Positions 58,333 through 64,000 of a stretch of 64,000 bases of DNA are shown piece by piece. The first letter of the stretch is position 1. Each line of letters begins with the position of its first letter. Location: positions 62,001-126,000 of the forward strand of contig NZ_QFZK01000005.1 of assembly GCF_003415675.1 (NCBI RefSeq), read 5' to 3'. The notes beneath the pieces were generated by a model. That model ran no database searches and had not been told where the DNA came from. It saw nothing but the letters and a program-made list of their open reading frames with translations. This DNA is from Rhodoferax lacus (GTDB taxonomy: Bacteria > Pseudomonadota > Gammaproteobacteria > Burkholderiales > Burkholderiaceae_C). The position numbers and the translations under genes were made by a program.

Positions 58333-58536
58333 ATGGCAAACGAACATTCAGGCGGAAATCCAAAGGGAGTGAAACGGCCGCTGCTCGAGCGTGCCGAAAT
58401 CGACATGCTGCTGGACGCAGACCTGATTGAACGGCGCAATTTCGTACGCCTCATTCCCTGTCCCGAGGCCATTGAGCGCGACGATGACGAATCCTGGTCC
58501 ACCTGGAATGAGCTGAGAGACGAATTGGGCGAATAG
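58333..58536 (+). CDS. Small acidic protein of unknown function
   Basis: A 67-aa protein from the ATG at 58333 (MANEHSGGNPKGVKRPLLER), ending ESWSTWNELRDELGE. It is soluble and acidic with no recognised motif. The frame is open further upstream, but that extension overlaps the tRNA terminator area and lacks a ribosome site. Support comes mainly from normal codon use and the gap between tRNA and lemA. Confidence 0.45.
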   Translation: MANEHSGGNPKGVKRPLLERAEIDMLLDADLIERRNFVRLIPCPEAIERDDDESWSTWNELRDELGE

Positions 58537-58540
58537 GGCG

Positions 58541-58640
58541 GCCCTGCAGGGCTTGCATTTCAAGGCCACTGTTGGCCTTGCGCAATATCAACGCCCACGG
58601 TGGGCTTGGCTTCTAAGGTTCGCTTCGCACGCACTGCGAA
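58541..58640 (+). other. Cluster of four consecutive small hairpins before lemA
   Basis: Four perfect inverted repeats occur within 100 bp: GCCCTGCAGGGC (58541-58552), CAAGGCC-ACTGTT-GGCCTTG (58561-58580), GCCCA-CGG-TGGGC (58593-58605) and TTCGCA-CGCAC-TGCGAA (58624-58640). None is followed by a T-run. They lie directly upstream of the lemA ribosome site, so may form a structured leader. Confidence 0.6.
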
Positions 58641-58661
58641 GTGCCTTTCGGAGCCAGCACC

Positions 58662-59294
58662 ATGCGCCTATTCCATTTTTTCTTTTTTGTTTTGTTGTCA
58701 CTTGGCCTGTCGGCCTGTGGCTACAACACCTTCCAGAGCAGTGACGAGCAGATCAAGGCCAGTTGGTCCGAGGTACTCAACCAGTACCAGCGGCGTGCCG
58801 ATCTGGTGCCCAACTTGGTGGCCACGGTCAAGGGCGAAGCCAGCTTCGAGCAGACCACCCTGACCCAGGTGATAGAGGCACGCTCCCGTGCCACGTCCAT
58901 CCAGGCCACGCCCGAACTGGTGAACGACACTGCAGCCTTCCAGAAATTCCAGGATGCACAGGGGCAGCTGACTGGCGCCTTGTCGCGCTTGCTGGCCGTG
59001 TCGGAAAACTACCCCACACTCAAGGCCAACCAGGCCTTCCGCGATTTGCAGGCGCAGCTCGAAGGCACCGAGAACCGCATCACCGTGGCGCGCAACCGCT
59101 ATATCCAGGCGGTGCAACAGTACAACGTGACGGTGCGCTCTTTCCCCTCCAATCTCACCGCGCTTGTCTTTGGCTACAAGGAGAAGGCCAACTTCAGCGT
59201 GGAAAACGAGAAGGACATTGCCCGCCCGCCCAGCGTGGGTTTTGGCACTGCGCCGGTGCCTGCGCTGGGGGCCGCGTCCGGAGCTGCGAAGTGA
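58662..59294 (+). CDS. LemA-family lipoprotein
   Basis: A 210-aa protein with a lipoprotein signal peptide (MRLFHFFFFVLLSLGLSACG, lipid-modified Cys19). The LemA helical domain has LNQYQRRADLVPNLVATVKG, ENYPTLKANQAFRDLQAQLE, GTENRITVARNRYIQAVQQY and FPSNLTALVFGYKEKANFSV. LemA proteins are membrane-anchored helical bundles of unclear function, often next to TPM-domain proteins as here. GGAG precedes the ATG. It overlaps the following gene by 4 bp (GTGA). Confidence 0.93.
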   Translation: MRLFHFFFFVLLSLGLSACGYNTFQSSDEQIKASWSEVLNQYQRRADLVPNLVATVKGEASFEQTTLTQVIEARSRATSIQATPELVNDTAAFQKFQDAQGQLTGALSRLLAVSENYPTLKANQAFRDLQAQLEGTENRITVARNRYIQAVQQYNVTVRSFPSNLTALVFGYKEKANFSVENEKDIARPPSVGFGTAPVPALGAASGAAK

Positions 59295-60163
59295 GCCTGG
59301 GCGCAGCGCTGCAATGGACGCGGCATTGCCTGTGGGGTGTGCTTGTGCTTGCGGTGGTGGCGCTGGCGCAGCTGGCAGTACCGCCCCTCACGGGCCATGT
59401 CACCGACCAGACCGGCACGCTCAGCGCAGAGCAGCAACGCGCGCTGGAGCAAAAGTTGGCGGCCTTTGAGGCCAGCAAGGGCACGCAACTGGCCGTGCTG
59501 GTCGTGCCCACCACACAGCCCGAGGCCATAGAGCCCTACGCGCTGCGCGTGGCCGAGGTGTGGAAGCTGGGCCGCAAAAAAGTGGACGACGGGTTGATTC
59601 TGGTGGTGGCCAAAAATGACCGCGCCGTGCGCATCGAGGTGGGCTACGGGCTCGAAGGCGCCATGTCCGACATCACCAGCAAACGCATCATCAGCGAGAC
59701 CCTTCTGCCGCGCTTCAGCCAAGGCGACTTTTATGGCGGCCTGGATGCGGGCACAGACCAGATCATCCGTGTAGTCAATGGCGAGCCGCTGCCTGCGCCC
59801 GCGGATGCAAGGGCTTCCGGCAGCGAGGGCTTCCAGCAATACGCACCGCTGCTACTGATTCTGGTGCTGGGCGTGGGTTCCATTCTGCGCAGCGTGCTGG
59901 GGCGGCCCGTGGGTGCGGTAGTCACGGGGCTGGTGGTCTCGGTGGTGACCTGGTTTCTCATAGGTACCCTGGTGATGGCGCTGCTGGCAGGTGCTGCGGC
60001 CCTGTTTTTTACGCTGATTGGCGGCGGCATGACGCGCGGGGCGGGCGGCCTTTTGGGCGGCGGACGTGGTGGCTTCGGTGGCGGCCTGGGTGGCTTGGGA
60101 GGAGGGGGCTTTCGCGGCGGTGGCGGTGGCTTTGGCGGCGGTGGCGCATCGGGGCGGTGGTAG
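59291..60163 (+). CDS. TPM-domain membrane protein with Gly-rich tail (YgcG-like)
   Basis: From the GTG at 59291 (overlapping the lemA stop) the product is 290 aa. It has an N-terminal membrane anchor (LWGVLVLAVVALAQLAV), a TPM domain (about 35-160) with LTGHVTDQTGTLSAEQQRAL and VRIEVGYGLEGAMSDITSKR, and two TM helices around 185-245. The C-terminal tail is almost only Gly, Phe and Arg. TPM domains act in photosystem repair and membrane-protein turnover in other organisms; here the role is unknown. The lemA-TPM-TPM order is a conserved module. Confidence 0.88.
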   Translation: MSLGAALQWTRHCLWGVLVLAVVALAQLAVPPLTGHVTDQTGTLSAEQQRALEQKLAAFEASKGTQLAVLVVPTTQPEAIEPYALRVAEVWKLGRKKVDDGLILVVAKNDRAVRIEVGYGLEGAMSDITSKRIISETLLPRFSQGDFYGGLDAGTDQIIRVVNGEPLPAPADARASGSEGFQQYAPLLLILVLGVGSILRSVLGRPVGAVVTGLVVSVVTWFLIGTLVMALLAGAAALFFTLIGGGMTRGAGGLLGGGRGGFGGGLGGLGGGGFRGGGGGFGGGGASGRW

Positions 60164-60165
60164 CC

Positions 60166-60666
60166 ATGGACCTGCGCCGCATCCTCAGGCATTTGCTGTT
60201 TACCAAAGGGCGGCTGCACCGCGCCTTTTCCGCATCCACCCTGGCTGCCATTGAGCAGGCCATCCATGCCAGCGAGCAGCAGCATGCGGGCGAAATCTGC
60301 TTTGCCGTGGAAGGCGCGCTGGACGGCCTGCCACTCTTCAAAGGCCAGACCGCACGCGGGCGCGCCCTGGAGGTGTTTGCCCAACTGCGCGTATGGGACA
60401 CCGAGCACAACAATGGTGTGCTGATCTACGTTTTGCTGGCCGACCATGCGGTAGAGATCGTGGCCGACCGCGGCATCCACGCCCGCGCCGGTGCCCAGAC
60501 CTGGAGCGCCATCTGCCAGCAAATGGAGGGCAGCTTTTCGAAGTCTTATTTCGAGTCAGCGGTGCTCAACGGTATACAGGACATCAGCAGCACGCTGGCC
60601 GGGCATTTTCCAAAGCAGGGAGCCACTGCCAATGAATTGCCGGATGCGCCTGTGCTGCTTAACTAG
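60166..60666 (+). CDS. TPM-domain protein without membrane tail
   Basis: A 166-aa protein from the ATG at 60166 (a GTG at 60157 is in frame), starting MDLRRILRHLLFTKGRLHRA. The TPM core has HASEQQHAGEICFAVEGALD, VWDTEHNNGVLIYVLLADHA and VEIVADRGIHARAGAQTWSA. It is predicted cytoplasmic or periplasmic-side peripheral. Start is 2 bp after the previous gene; part of the lemA module. Confidence 0.85.
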   Translation: MDLRRILRHLLFTKGRLHRAFSASTLAAIEQAIHASEQQHAGEICFAVEGALDGLPLFKGQTARGRALEVFAQLRVWDTEHNNGVLIYVLLADHAVEIVADRGIHARAGAQTWSAICQQMEGSFSKSYFESAVLNGIQDISSTLAGHFPKQGATANELPDAPVLLN

Positions 60667-60672
60667 TCGGCG

Positions 60673-60688
60673 CGTTCGCTAGCGAACG
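60673..60688. repeat. 16-bp perfect palindrome after the TPM genes
   Basis: CGTTCGCT/AGCGAACG is a perfect palindrome 6 bp after the TPM stop and 84 bp before the PRC-barrel gene. No T-run follows. It could be an operator for the next gene or a transcript 3'-end structure. Confidence 0.5.
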
Positions 60689-60771
60689 GACAGGCGTGTG
60701 TTGAATGTTTACAACCGAGCGTGAGGTCGGGCGCAACGCTGCCAGGCCCATACCACCCAAGGAGTTTCACC

Positions 60772-61452
60772 ATGAAAAGAACCATTCCCTTTGCCCGGCT
60801 CGCCCTGGTACTTTCGCTGTCCTTTGCCGGCATTTCCTACGCCCAGGTGGCGGGTTCAACCACCACCACGCTGGGGGTCAGCGTGGTCGAGAACACCGAG
60901 ATCGCCATGGGCTGGAGCGTGAAGAAAAACCTGATGGGCAAGACCGTCTTCAATGAGCAGGGTGTGCGCATCGGACGGGTGGATGACCTGATCATCTCGC
61001 CCGACAAGCGCGTGTCGTACGTGATTGTGGGTGCCGGTGGCTTTGTCGGTATTGGTCGCCACGATGTGGCCGTGCCCATCGCCCAGTTGCAGGACAGCAC
61101 CGGTCGGCTGGTGATTGCGGGTGCCACCAAAGCCACGCTCAAGGCCCTGCCTGCTTTTGACTATGCCAACGACACCGCCAGGCGCGAGCAGTTCATAGCC
61201 GCAGCCGACAAGGACGTGGCACAGGCCAAGGCCGCCATTGCCGAACTGGAGAAAAAAGCTGCCAGCGCCACGGCAGAGACCAAGGCCCGGCTCAACGAGC
61301 AGATCGCCGCACTCAAGGACCAGGTCAAGGCTGCAGAGTCCAAGCTCGCTGAACTCAAAGCCGCCAGTGTGAAACGCTGGCATGAGTTTGAAGCTGCAGT
61401 GAAAGCCGCCACGGCACGCCTGCGCGATTCGCTCAAGTCCAGCGCTTCCTGA
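60772..61452 (+). CDS. Secreted PRC-barrel domain protein with coiled-coil tail
   Basis: A 226-aa protein with a signal peptide (about 1-24, ending ISYAQ). The PRC-barrel (about 45-110) has LMGKTVFNEQGVRIGRVDDL and VSYVIVGAGGFVGIGRHDVA. A long Ala/Lys/Glu coiled coil covers about 140-210. PRC-barrels mediate protein or RNA contacts; a periplasmic stress or envelope role is possible. AAGGAG lies 8 nt before the ATG. Confidence 0.85.
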   Translation: MKRTIPFARLALVLSLSFAGISYAQVAGSTTTTLGVSVVENTEIAMGWSVKKNLMGKTVFNEQGVRIGRVDDLIISPDKRVSYVIVGAGGFVGIGRHDVAVPIAQLQDSTGRLVIAGATKATLKALPAFDYANDTARREQFIAAADKDVAQAKAAIAELEKKAASATAETKARLNEQIAALKDQVKAAESKLAELKAASVKRWHEFEAAVKAATARLRDSLKSSAS

Positions 61453-61459
61453 GTGCGTC

Positions 61460-62179
61460 TTGCGTAACAAGTCCAATATCAGGCGCCCCCAACCCCAAAC
61501 CGAGCAGCACCGTGTGGACCGCATCGGCTGGCTGCGCGCTGCCGTGCTGGGTGCCAACGACGGCATTGTGTCCACTGCCAGCCTGATGGTTGGCGTGGCC
61601 GTGGCGCACGCCAATGCCAGCAGCATTGTCATGACCGGTGTGGCCGGTCTGGTGGCCGGTGCCATGTCCATGGCGGCAGGGGAATATGTGTCGGTGCATT
61701 CGCAGGCCGATACCGAAAACGCGGATGCCAGGCGCGAAGGCCGGGAACTCAAAAGCGACCCCGCCGGCGAGCTCAAGGAACTGGAATCCATCTACCGCTC
61801 GCGCGGCGTGCAGCAACGCGTGGCAGCCCTGGTGGCCAAACAGCTTATGCAGCACGACGCCCTGGGCGCACACCTGCGCGATGAGCTGGGCGTAACCAGC
61901 ATCGTCACCGCCAAGCCGGTGCAGGCCGCTGTGGTGTCGGCTGCCAGCTTTGCTGTGGGCGCAGCCTTGCCGCTGCTGGTATCCATCGCGTCACCACGGG
62001 ACTATCTGGAGGCCAGTATTGCGGTGACTTCTCTGCTGTTTCTGGCCACGATGGGGGTGGTGACGGCGCGCACCAGCGGAGTGAGTGTGGCGCCCAGCGT
62101 GCTGCGCGTGACCTTCTGGGGTGCAGCGGCCATTGCCGTCACAGCGAGCGTGGGCTCGCTGTTTGGTGTGGTGGTTTGA
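61460..62179 (+). CDS. VIT1/CCC1-family iron/manganese transporter
   Basis: A 239-aa membrane protein with the family signature HRVDRIGWLRAAVLGANDGI followed by VSTASLMVGVAVAHANASSI, then MSMAAGEYVSVHSQADTENA. A cytoplasmic acidic helical insert (about 85-140) and three more TM helices at the C-terminus follow. VIT1/CCC1 proteins move Fe2+/Mn2+ out of the cytosol. No ATG fits; the TTG at 61460 is used, 7 bp after the PRC-barrel stop, so co-transcription is likely. Confidence 0.9.
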   Translation: MRNKSNIRRPQPQTEQHRVDRIGWLRAAVLGANDGIVSTASLMVGVAVAHANASSIVMTGVAGLVAGAMSMAAGEYVSVHSQADTENADARREGRELKSDPAGELKELESIYRSRGVQQRVAALVAKQLMQHDALGAHLRDELGVTSIVTAKPVQAAVVSAASFAVGAALPLLVSIASPRDYLEASIAVTSLLFLATMGVVTARTSGVSVAPSVLRVTFWGAAAIAVTASVGSLFGVVV

Positions 62180-62286
62180 GTATGCGCATCGCCAGGCAGG
62201 TCGGCATGCTCTTCCGTGCGGGGTCGCACAGACTTGTGACTCTTGCAGCGCGATGCTCGAAGTCTTCCATTTGAAAGGCTCCCCCC

Positions 62287-63669
62287 ATGCAATACCAAAG
62301 CGTCAATCCTGCCAACGGCGATGTGCTTCAGACCTTCAAGACCCTCAGCGATGCGCAGCTGGAGCATTCGCTGGCCACGGCCGATGCCTGCTTCAAGACC
62401 TGGAAGACCACCGGCTTTGCCGAGCGCGCCGTCATCCTCCACAAGGCGGCCGAGTTGCTGCGTGCCAACGTGGACCACTTTGCCAAGCTGGCCACATTGG
62501 AGATGGGCAAGCGCATCAACGAAGCGCGCTTTGAGGTGAGCTTCAGTGCCGACATCCTGGCCTACTACGCCGATCATGCCGAAGAGTTTCTGGCGCCCGT
62601 TGCGCTGCACCCCAGGGCCGGTCAGGCGCACATGGAAAGCAGTCCGCTGGGCGTGCTGTACTGTGTGGAGCCTTGGAACTTCCCGTATTACCAACTGGCC
62701 CGCGTGGCCGGCCCGCAGCTCATGGCTGGCAATGTGCTGGTGGTCAAGCATGCGGGCTGTGTGCCCCAATGCGCCATGGCCTTCGAGAAGCTGCTGCTGG
62801 ATGCCGGAGCGCCCACAGGCGCCTACACCAATCTGCAGATCTCGCACGCGCAGTCCAACACCGTGATTGACGATGCACGCGTGCGCGGCGTAGCCCTCAC
62901 CGGCAGCGTGGAAGCCGGCCGTGTGGTGGCCGCACGGGCCGGGCAGAACCTCAAAAAATCCTCCATGGAACTCGGCGGCAGTGACGCCTTTATCGTGCTC
63001 GACGATGCCGACATGGCCACCACCATTCCCTGGGCGGTGTGGGGCCGCATGTTCAATGCCGGCCAGACCTGCTGTGCGGCCAAGCGCTTCATCGTGCTCG
63101 ATGCCGTGGCCGATGAATTCCTGGTGAAGTTTGAACGTGCCCTGGCCGCCCTGGAAGTGGGTGACCCCATGGACGAAAAGACCACCCACGGCCCGCTGTC
63201 CAGCGAGGCGGCCCTTTTGCAACTCCAGGCCCAGGTGGACGCGGCCGTGTACTCCGGTGCCCGCGTGCTCATGGGTGGCAAGCGCCTGCTGCGGCCCGGC
63301 TCGTATATGGAAGTCACCATGCTCACCGACATCAAGCCCGGCAACCCGGCGTACCGCGACGAGTTTTTTGGCCCGGTGGTTTCCTTCTACCGCGTCAAAA
63401 CCGAAGCCGAAGCCATTGCCCTGGCCAATGACTCCGACTTCGGCCTGGGTGGCTCGGTCTGGACCAGCGATGTGGCCCGCGGCCAGCGCGTGGCCAGCCA
63501 GATCGACACCGGCATGGTGTTCATCAACAACCTGGACTGGACCGATGCCGAACTGCCCTTTGGTGGCATCAAGTACTCGGGTTATGGCCGGGAGCTGGGC
63601 AACATGGGCATACAGGAGTTCGTCAACAAGAAGCTGGTGCGCACAGTCAATCTGCAAGCGCCGTCTTAA
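62287..63669 (+). CDS. NAD(P)-dependent aldehyde dehydrogenase (succinate-semialdehyde type)
   Basis: A 460-aa aldehyde dehydrogenase starting MQYQSVNPANGDVLQTFKTL. It has VEPWNFPYYQLARV (Asn), SMELGGSDAFIVL (Glu), catalytic Cys in GRMFNAGQTCCAAKRFIVLD, and PFGGIKYSGYGRELG. It resembles the short NAD-linked succinate-semialdehyde dehydrogenase group (Sad/GabD-like). The alcohol dehydrogenase gene 18 bp downstream suggests a paired alcohol-to-acid oxidation. Confidence 0.88.
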   Translation: MQYQSVNPANGDVLQTFKTLSDAQLEHSLATADACFKTWKTTGFAERAVILHKAAELLRANVDHFAKLATLEMGKRINEARFEVSFSADILAYYADHAEEFLAPVALHPRAGQAHMESSPLGVLYCVEPWNFPYYQLARVAGPQLMAGNVLVVKHAGCVPQCAMAFEKLLLDAGAPTGAYTNLQISHAQSNTVIDDARVRGVALTGSVEAGRVVAARAGQNLKKSSMELGGSDAFIVLDDADMATTIPWAVWGRMFNAGQTCCAAKRFIVLDAVADEFLVKFERALAALEVGDPMDEKTTHGPLSSEAALLQLQAQVDAAVYSGARVLMGGKRLLRPGSYMEVTMLTDIKPGNPAYRDEFFGPVVSFYRVKTEAEAIALANDSDFGLGGSVWTSDVARGQRVASQIDTGMVFINNLDWTDAELPFGGIKYSGYGRELGNMGIQEFVNKKLVRTVNLQAPS

Positions 63670-63687
63670 ATCCTTGAAAGGACCGTG

Positions 63688-64000
63688 ATGCACGCGATGG
63701 TGCTGCGCGCAACAGGCGCGCCCCTGCAATGGACCGAGCTGCCCGACCGCCTGCCGGGGCCGGGTCAGATCCGGGTGCAGGTGACAGCCTGTGGTGTGTG
63801 CCGCACCGACCTGCATGTGGTGGACGGCGAGTTGCCGCACCGGCGCCTGCCCATCATTCCCGGCCATGAGATCGTGGGCCGCATCGATGCCCTGGGTCCG
63901 GGCGTGCAGGGCATGAAAGGTTTGGAAGTGGGCCAGCGCGTGGGCATTCCCTGGCTGGGCCACACCTGCGGCGTCTGTCCCTATTGCCGCATGCAGCACG
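63688..64000 (+). CDS. Zinc-dependent alcohol dehydrogenase, 5' part (cut by window edge)
   Basis: Reading from the ATG at 63688 (AAAGGA 6 nt upstream) gives 104 residues: MHAMVLRATGAPLQWTELPD, catalytic-zinc Cys in TACGVCRTDLHVVDGELP, the PGHEIVGRIDALG motif, and the start of the structural-zinc segment CGVCPYCRMQH. This is the GroES-like half of a medium-chain alcohol dehydrogenase; the Rossmann half is outside the window. Substrate unknown. Confidence 0.9.
   Translation, partial: MHAMVLRATGAPLQWTELPDRLPGPGQIRVQVTACGVCRTDLHVVDGELPHRRLPIIPGHEIVGRIDALGPGVQGMKGLEVGQRVGIPWLGHTCGVCPYCRMQH

Noticed and set aside
62002..63999. Long minus-strand open frame (665 aa) opposite the aldehyde dehydrogenase and alcohol dehydrogenase genes
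   Set aside because: Runs antisense to two clear enzymes with catalytic motifs; composition typical of mirror frames in GC-rich DNA.

Overview
The window is high-GC chromosomal DNA from a betaproteobacterium, most likely a Burkholderiales member of the Comamonadaceae (Rhodoferax/Polaromonas-like). This is inferred from gene order, from a tmRNA whose tag reads ANDERFALAA, from a fused aroA-cmk gene, and from the glnA-ntrB-ntrC and gcvTHP neighbourhoods. Almost all of it is core chromosome. I see no transposase, integrase, CRISPR array or prophage.

Layout. 1-11111 (minus): one long co-directional block gyrA-serC-pheA-tyrA-aroA/cmk-rpsA-ihfB-lapA-lapB, covering DNA topology, serine and aromatic amino acid synthesis, translation and LPS control. 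11112-13860 (plus): ompA-like gene with a structured leader, ubiG, gph and the tmRNA gene ssrA. 13847-17348: a small accessory insertion bracketed by an imperfect direct repeat of the ssrA 3' flank. It holds a LexA-box-controlled umuD-umuC-(MmcB-like nuclease) SOS operon and a small secreted protein on the other strand. 17216-21872: LMW phosphatase, DUF2726 protein, rsuA, a deacetylase-fold protein, an EI24 membrane protein and a CinA-like protein. 21873-26843: nitrogen regulon (glnA with NtrC site and sigma-54 promoter, DUF4124 protein, ntrB, ntrC). 26873-34611: xthA, periplasmic 5'-nucleotidase, folA-thyA, FAD-linked oxidase, membrane proteins. 34612-36318: a visibly AT-richer patch with one orphan gene. 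36319-40414: hydrolase, O-acetylhomoserine sulfhydrylase type enzyme, CBS protein, aroC, small membrane protein.

40682-48144 (plus) is a complete polyol catabolic operon: binding protein, two permeases, ATPase, D-arabinitol-type dehydrogenase, sorbitol-dehydrogenase-like SDR and an AraC regulator, with a long intercistronic hairpin after the binding-protein gene. 48131-55300 (minus) is the glycine cleavage operon gcvT-gcvH-gcvP followed by a patatin type Vd autotransporter, headed by a tandem glycine riboswitch whose expression platform looks like a terminator. 55406-57933 (minus) holds ETF-ubiquinone oxidoreductase and an acyl-CoA-type SDR behind a palindromic operator. 58061-58137 is tRNA-Val(GAC). 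58662-61452 encodes a LemA/TPM-domain membrane cluster and a PRC-barrel protein, then a VIT1-type transporter, an aldehyde dehydrogenase and the start of a zinc alcohol dehydrogenase that runs off the window.

The most unusual part is the SOS cassette next to ssrA: a pol V operon carrying a PD-(D/E)XK nuclease of MmcB type, flanked by duplicated ssrA-terminator-phosphatase sequence that looks like an old insertion or duplication scar. Other points worth attention are several regulatory structures in intergenic DNA, the Gln at GyrA position 83, and a recurring pattern of -10-like hexamers placed 6-7 nt before start codons that lack Shine-Dalgarno sequences.
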